In this document: piece by piece, positions 58,724-64,000 of the stretch
How positions within the stretch are numbered: position 1 is the first letter of the stretch
How the letters are laid out: each line of letters opens with the position of its first letter
Assembly: GCA_008360955.1 (NCBI GenBank)
Contig: LUCM01006255.1
Coordinates: 124,001-188,000 of the forward strand
DNA: 64,000 bases
Origin: Fasciolopsis buskii
Taxonomy: Eukaryota > Platyhelminthes > Trematoda > Plagiorchiida > Fasciolidae
Direction of reading: 5' to 3'
The notes under the pieces: generated by a model
Databases searched by the model: none
The model's input: only the letters and a program-made list of their open reading frames with translations
What the model was told of the DNA's origin: nothing
Made by a program: the position numbers and the translations under genes

Positions 58724-59913
58724 GATAAGTCTAACTGGCCATACGCTATCGGATCCAGTCCGACGTCTGGAGCTGTGAATCCTTGGGAGGTGTCACTTGA
58801 TCCCCCAAAGGAAGTGGAAGTGGAGTCGAATATTCGGTCTCCGAAGAGGGCAAAAAGCTGCCGGTCCCGACGACCTTCCCCCACTTCTTTTCAAATTGGG
58901 TGCAGAAGTGCTGATGAAATCACTTACCTTCTTGCTTCATGATATTTGGAACGAGGAGCGTATCCCGCTATCGTGGGGTGAGTCACTGATTATACCCATC
59001 TTCAAAAAGGGTACACGGAGTGACTGTAGCAATCATCGTGGGATTAGTTTAATTCCGATAGTTACTAAGGTGTTAGCTTCGATAATGCTGCGCCGTTTGA
59101 CACCGATTCGCGAGATTAATATCAGCGAACAACAGGCCAGGTCGAGGTTGCATCGACCAAATATTCACTCTTCGACAGATACCCGAAACGCGTCACACGT
59201 ACCGCCGCCCTACGATCGTAGTGTTCCTCGACTTGAAAGGTGCTTTCGACTCCGTAAATTGACCAGCACTATTCAGTGCTCTCCACCGGAAGGGTATGCC
59301 AAGGAAGTTTGTGAACCTGTTGCGAGCATTGTACTTGCATACCTATGGTCGCGTTAGGGTATACGGTGAACTGTCACGTTCATTAGAAACAACTAGTGGC
59401 GTTCGACAAGGGTGTCCGATCTCTCCATTCTTGTTCAACTTCGTCATGGACGAGGTGATGGAAGATGCTTTAAGAGGTCTCCGGGATGTAGGAGTCGAAC
59501 TGGGAAATGGAGGAAAGCTATGCGACCTAGATTTCGCTGGCGACGTTGTGTGCCTGTTCGAGCCTGCGGACCATGCACCACGGGCACTAGATAGACTGTC
59601 GAGATCGGTTGCTCGGTTCGGCATGTGCTTTGCACCTTCAAAGTGCAAAGTACTGTTCCAGGACTGGACGACAGCAGCGCCGAACTTGATACTGGATGGA
59701 GAGGAGCTGACGATTGTGGACCGTTTCACCTACCTTCGTAGCTGCGTGTCTAACGATGATAGCTCGAGATTGGAGGCAAGTATGCGTATATCCAAGGCTC
59801 GAGCAGCTTACGCTGGATTGAAGCACTTGTGGCGTCGGCCTGATATTTCACTGAAATTGAAAGGTCGTGTGTACAGTGCTGCAGTGCGTTCAGTTCTGTT
59901 GCGCGGTTGCTAA
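58724..59913 (+). pseudogene. LINE reverse transcriptase domain, inactivated
   Basis: Recognisable blocks: KAAGPDDLPPLLFKLG, SLIIPIFKKGTRSDCSNHRG, motif A FLDLKGAFDSVN (59224-59259), SGVRQGCPISPFLFN (59395-59442). The catalytic YADD-type box reads FAGD (59533-59544), so the first Asp is Gly by one A-to-G change. Frame shifts occur near 58850 and, with about ten bases missing, near 59135. A TGA replaces the expected Trp codon after motif A (59260), and a TAA ends the part at 59911. Confidence 0.85.
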
Positions 59914-59922
59914 ACATGAAGT

Positions 59923-60360
59923 ATGCGTGTGGGCGATGTTCGTCGGTTGGAGGTTTTCGACAACCGATGTTTACGTAGTATGGCTAGGATTGGATGGAGT
60001 GATCGGGTGAGTAATATTGAGGTTAGGAATCTGGTATTGGGTGCCACTTCTGAAAATAGCTTGTTTCAGCGTATGAAACTTAGTAGACTACGCTGGTTGG
60101 GTCACGTGTTGCGTATGACGAACACTCGTCTACCATACCGTGCCTTATTTTGTGTTTCTCCTAAGGAGTGGAAGAAGCCATGTGGACGTCAACAGATGAC
60201 GTGGCAACGTGGGATGAGGAAATGTACAGTGGTGTCACGCCTTCGTGGTTGGGGTCCGAAAGACTTGTCGACTTGCTGGCTGGAGAAACTGAAGGATATG
60301 GCAGTGAACCGTGAACAGTGGCGATCGTGCTGTCATTTTCTATTGAATCAGAATGATTGA
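59923..60360 (+). pseudogene. LINE C-terminal region, RTE type
   Basis: Reads LEVFDNRCLRSMARIGWSDR, LSRLRWLGHVLRMTNTRLPY and a GRQQMTWQRGM stretch, the typical C-terminal signature of RTE-class elements. Same frame as the preceding RT part but separated by TAA (59911) and TGA (59917), which by family comparison replace GAA and TGG. The natural stop is TGA at 60358. Confidence 0.82.
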
Positions 60361-61126
60361 ATACACGTGCGTTTGTACAGTTAGACTGTGTTCCGTGTAT
60401 TGGCTGCAGCAGCATCTTATCTTTTCCCGCCTGTGTAGGTCCACTCCCTGTTCCCCTTGGATATTCAATCGTTTTATATAAACGTGTAACTCTGGGGAAA
60501 GGCAGTGGTCAGTGAGGCTTGCCTTGCTGTTTAACGCTGAACGATGATGATGATGACGATGCAGTGGCTAACCCTGAAAGCTTATTAGAATCTAAATGGA
60601 CAGAGTTTTGTCAGCGATGAAGACCGCAAATTCCGGTACCGCAAGAAGCATATGAAATCTGGGGAACTCGTCAATTCTTCCGCGACAATAAGACCCAGAA
60701 AATTACCATTCGAAGAATAAAGACAAATTGAGATTTAACTGTCGAATATTGTTAAAATCAACTCTCAAGGAAATTGGATATATCGACAGGTATCACTCAA
60801 ATACTAACGGTCATGAGGAGCGTCAATTACATTTACATGGGGAAAATTGACAGAGACAAGCTATTCTACCCTAACCAGGCTATTGCAAATGTTCACAACA
60901 TTTCGTAGGTAGACTATACAAAATAATGGTAGAGAAGGATGCGAAAACCCAGTTGAACACAATAAATACCTTGTCAGGGTATTGCTGTTTGTGTCTAAAA
61001 AAATGTATAAGAAGTCTGCATTGTCTTCTATGGCCCAGCAAATCGACAAACTCCTCCGGCATCACTATTAAGATTTTAAGCTCAGTGAGATTCACAAAGC
61101 TGCTCAGGTTTCACAGTTTACCGTAG

Positions 61127-61327
61127 ACTTCTGTTGGACAAGGGAATGATGCCTTTGTGATCGTGAAATCTGAACATCAGCATGATGACGCACGAAGCCA
61201 TATTGGGATCCGCAAACTTGCGCTCTCCAAACTCATTGCCGGTCATACAAGTATCCCCGCTTCTAATCAAACAATCCAAAGCATAAAATGGTCCATTCAT
61301 CTAGTTACCGGTGACCAACAGTGGTGA
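61127..61327 (+). CDS. putative exon right of the LINE
   Basis: Acceptor GTTTCACAGTTTACCGTAG; 66 codons to TGA at 61325: NDAFVIVKSEHQHDDARSHI, then GIRKLALSKLIAGHTSIPAS. A GTGACC donor lies near the end. Balanced composition. Overlapping minus frame 61118-61300 is the alternative. Confidence 0.4.
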   Translation, partial: TSVGQGNDAFVIVKSEHQHDDARSHIGIRKLALSKLIAGHTSIPASNQTIQSIKWSIHLVTGDQQW

Positions 61328-62265
61328 TGTCGTAGCTCAAACAGGAAACCTAACTCTTTGTTACAGTCTTTCAGGGTGGCAACTGCCCAATAACCAAACT
61401 ACTAACACAGCCAGAGGTAGTTATTCTAGTTGGTCTTCATTCGTGTCTCGTATAGTTTGGGAAGCCTTTTGTACGTATGCTTTCTGGCTGTTATTTCCAA
61501 CACCCCGTACATGTCATCATCGGCCCACAAACGCCAGGCACTATGCTCATGCGATGAAAACCGCTGTGCATACATGAACATTTGTGACGAATGACCTCCT
61601 AAGTGTGATGGGCAAACAAGCAGACGTGTAAAACCATCAGTGGCAGAATTTCACGCCCTTGTCTACGATAGCACTCCAATATTACAGTATGAATTTTGCT
61701 TCACAATAAACATCTAAAAGCTGAGAGCTTAGCATTTAGTTTCCATGTCGAGTATCTCAACCGAAACAAAGATGCTTCTGAAGTGTGGGCGACGTTAGCG
61801 GAACTGATTAATTAGCAGTCAATAGGTCGAAACCTTCGGTGACATAAAATAACCGTGACTCCCTTGGGAGAGATAACAGTAAAAGTAAGTAAAAATTAAC
61901 TAGTGTTCCTTGGAACTTCATGGCAGCACAAATGAACGCCCAAAGACTGCAAAATACAAGGACACATTTCGTTTAAAAATTACCTGTTACTGATTTTTAT
62001 CCTAGTGCCATTTGTTTTCACACCAGTCACGAAGGATGCTGTCATTGATAGCCCACAACTCGAACAAACACCAAGTTCTCTGCCACGCTGCCATTTAATA
62101 ATCACTCGGCGCATTCATGGTTGCAAGCACTCTGAATCAAACTCTCTTCCAACTCATTAGCCATGTTCTGAACAGGGGCGTTCTTTTCGGTGCAATATGC
62201 GGCTTGAACTTACGTTGTTGGCAATGCACATCATGACTAGAATATGGTCACTTGCTGTCAGAAAG

Positions 62266-62540
62266 CTAGTGCAGCAAAACTGCAGATGAACAGTTGCAAA
62301 GATTTCCCGCCCATTCTGTGACATTCGAAACTAAATTATCATGCTCAAACTCCGATCTCGTCCGATTACGTTTTTTTCTGTCCTCATATACTAAAGGATT
62401 TTGTCTATTCTTATCTGATATTCCTAATTTGCTTGCTATACGAAATATTTGATTCTTTTTTGAGTTGATTTTGCTTAATAGGTCTAAGCGCCTTCCAACC
62501 AGAAGAGGAAAGGGTTCAAGTATTTTTGCACTGTGCACAG
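62266..62540 (-). CDS. putative exon, minus strand, basic
   Basis: Minus-strand acceptor CCACTGTGCACAG; frame AKILEPFPLLVGRRLDLLSK, then NPLVYEDRKKRNRTRSEFEH and a Trp/Cys-containing end before TAG. Lys/Arg-rich, possibly nuclear or nucleic-acid binding. Upstream minus frame 62729-62911 may belong to the same gene. Confidence 0.4.
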
Positions 62541-62728
62541 TGGCGGTGGATGGTGGTCCACAATTTTAAGGTTCGTTACCACATATGACGTGCTTCCATA
62601 ACACTTCCGGTTTTATGCTTCTGAAGGTCGTTTAATACTTTTAGAATAATGGGCCTTGAAGGCCACGGAATGTATGCTGTCCATTGCACTGATACCCATC
62701 GCCTGGGAAGAAGCGTTAGCCTAAAATT

Positions 62729-62911
62729 TTAATTCAGCTGGACCGCAGATGCCAGACCAGGCCAGTTTCTGTTAATTCTCGATATTTTAGCAGCATTTTT
62801 CCTATCTCTATCCAGGTTTCTCCCACGAATTAGGGCCTGGCAGCTTTTAGGAGGAAATACAAATAAGCTTCGATACATCCCGAAGCCCCCTTTGGTATTT
62901 CGTTGCATCAA
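62729..62911 (-). CDS. possible minus-strand exon
   Basis: 60 codons with SCQALIRGRNLDRDRKNAAK. Arg/Asn-rich, same strand as 62266-62540. A second frame in the same place is also open, so the frame is unsure. Confidence 0.25.
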   Translation of the reverse strand: MMQRNTKGGFGMYRSLFVFPPKSCQALIRGRNLDRDRKNAAKISRINRNWPGLASAVQLN

Positions 62912-63666
62912 TCATTGTATTTCTCTCCGATACTGAGTAAACGACTTACGATGTATAAATACTATTTTCCGGACTTATGAATTAGATCTGTAAGGATACC
63001 ATTGAACCATGTTTATATGTTGTATCTTGTTGCATGACAAACTCATTCGTATATTCGTATGGCATATTGTAAGCTAAAAATAAGTGATAGTATAAAGTTT
63101 CGCTGCGACTCTGCTACCAGTGGTTTTGAAGTGATCCTGCTCCACTGTGTAATATGGCAAATAAAACAGCAATTTACTTAAGACTACTAAATAAACTTCC
63201 CTTGTATTGCGTTGCCCCAAGTGAACGTCAGTAAACCTGCCTTCCTTGTTTTCTAAAAGACCTGACGCAGTTCTCGAGCCAGCTGGATGTTGTTAGTAGA
63301 ATCTGACAAAAGAAATAAAATCGGAAATTCGATAGCCTGGTTCTTTTGTCATCCTTTTCACCAAGCGATGTCAACTCTCAAATCATCTTTAAGAAATCAC
63401 GGAAGCGTAGTAAAGCGGTTTTGTCCTCTATAGGAATTGTCAACAGCTTATATCTGTCTCACACAAACAGAGGGGGAATCTCAGAACGGGCTAATTTGAG
63501 TTACGACTGTTGGCCATTACGGTAACTGAGCTGGTTCTTAACGGTTTACTAAATTTTATCGCGCGACATAACACACATCGGTTACTTATTCGCGCTATGC
63601 GCAGCCGTGCGAATCGGCAACGAGTGTCATTTATCAAGTGACGAATTTCAGCAAGCTGTTTGCGCT

Positions 63667-63800
63667 TGCCTGATAAGCGTAACGGATAAAACGTTTGACT
63701 TATAACGGTGAGCTCCTACTTAAACGAGTTGCATATTTACCGTCCGTTATTCCTAAAATGGATGAAACAACTGTCCATTGCCTTTGTAATTCCATATCGT
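63667..63800 (+). mobile_element. tRNA-derived SINE copy, diverged
   Basis: GCCTGATAAGCGTAACGGAT and ACGTTTGACTTA align with the head at 2116-2150. ATTCCTAAAATGGATGAAAC aligns with the body at 2211-2230. The B-box half is eroded. Confidence 0.58.
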
Positions 63801-64000
63801 TGGTACCGTGTGACAGATAATGTCAAGTGCCACACAATCTATCACTCAAACTGCCCCCGCTATGAATGTGAAGAACCCGTGATCCTAGTGGGCTACTACA
63901 TTAAACAACTTCACCTTAGATAGAGGGTTAAAAAGTCTTAGTTACGAGGCCTACGTTCTCCAAATTCGTGATTTGCGATGATTTTCTTTAGTATGATAAA

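Larger units (their letters stand above)
57190..60562 (+). mobile_element. RTE/SR2-like non-LTR retrotransposon, near full length, decayed
   Basis: A single element carries, in order, an AP-type endonuclease, reverse transcriptase and an RTE-type C-terminal region. It ends in a short (GATGAT)n tail at 60543-60562, as RTE elements often end in short tandem repeats rather than poly(A). The 5' boundary is approximate. A hairpin of 10 bp (57196-57220) lies in the leader. GC content is higher than in the flanks. Clade is assigned from the C-terminal signature, not from a search. Confidence 0.85.

Noticed and set aside
59343..59826. Several minus-strand open frames of 60-128 codons
   Set aside because: They are antisense shadows of the LINE reverse-transcriptase region.
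1..64000. CRISPR array, prokaryotic operon or phage module
   Set aside because: No spaced direct repeats, no dense co-directional genes and no ribosome-binding pattern; the content is clearly eukaryotic.

Overview
The window looks like animal nuclear DNA from a flatworm, most likely a digenean trematode (schistosomatid or relative). Evidence: AT-rich sequence with no bacterial gene layout, an RTE/SR2-like LINE, tRNA-headed SINEs, Penelope-type hammerhead-like motifs, and candidate introns of only about 43-58 nt, a size known from trematode genes. The species assignment is inference.

The clearest feature is one decayed RTE-type non-LTR retrotransposon on the + strand (about 57.2-60.56 kb). 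It has endonuclease, reverse transcriptase and C-terminal regions split over three frames. A much older LINE relic (CR1/jockey-like) lies on the - strand at 43.5-44.26 kb. Other repeats: a 0.7 kb element present as two inverted copies (16.74-17.45 and 23.69-24.37 kb), two foldback elements (7.59-8.02 and 50.58-50.83 kb), copies of one tRNA-derived SINE family (about 1.8-2.34, 55.5 and 63.7 kb), and three hammerhead/Penelope-type motifs (8.85, 25.76 and 51.92 kb).

There is no long intact gene. Both strands carry short segments that look like exons of intron-rich genes: an open frame, a pyrimidine-tract acceptor, a GT donor and protein-like composition. Several neighbours on the + strand join in compatible phase (2.57-4.72, 6.17-6.93, 53.2-54.1 kb). 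None was matched to a known protein, except a possible degenerate Nudix-like stretch at 46.6-46.9 kb. Open frames of 50-70 codons are expected by chance in a sequence of this size and composition, and alternative frames often look plausible, so exon calls are hypotheses with low to moderate confidence.

The rest reads as intron or intergenic sequence of low information content.
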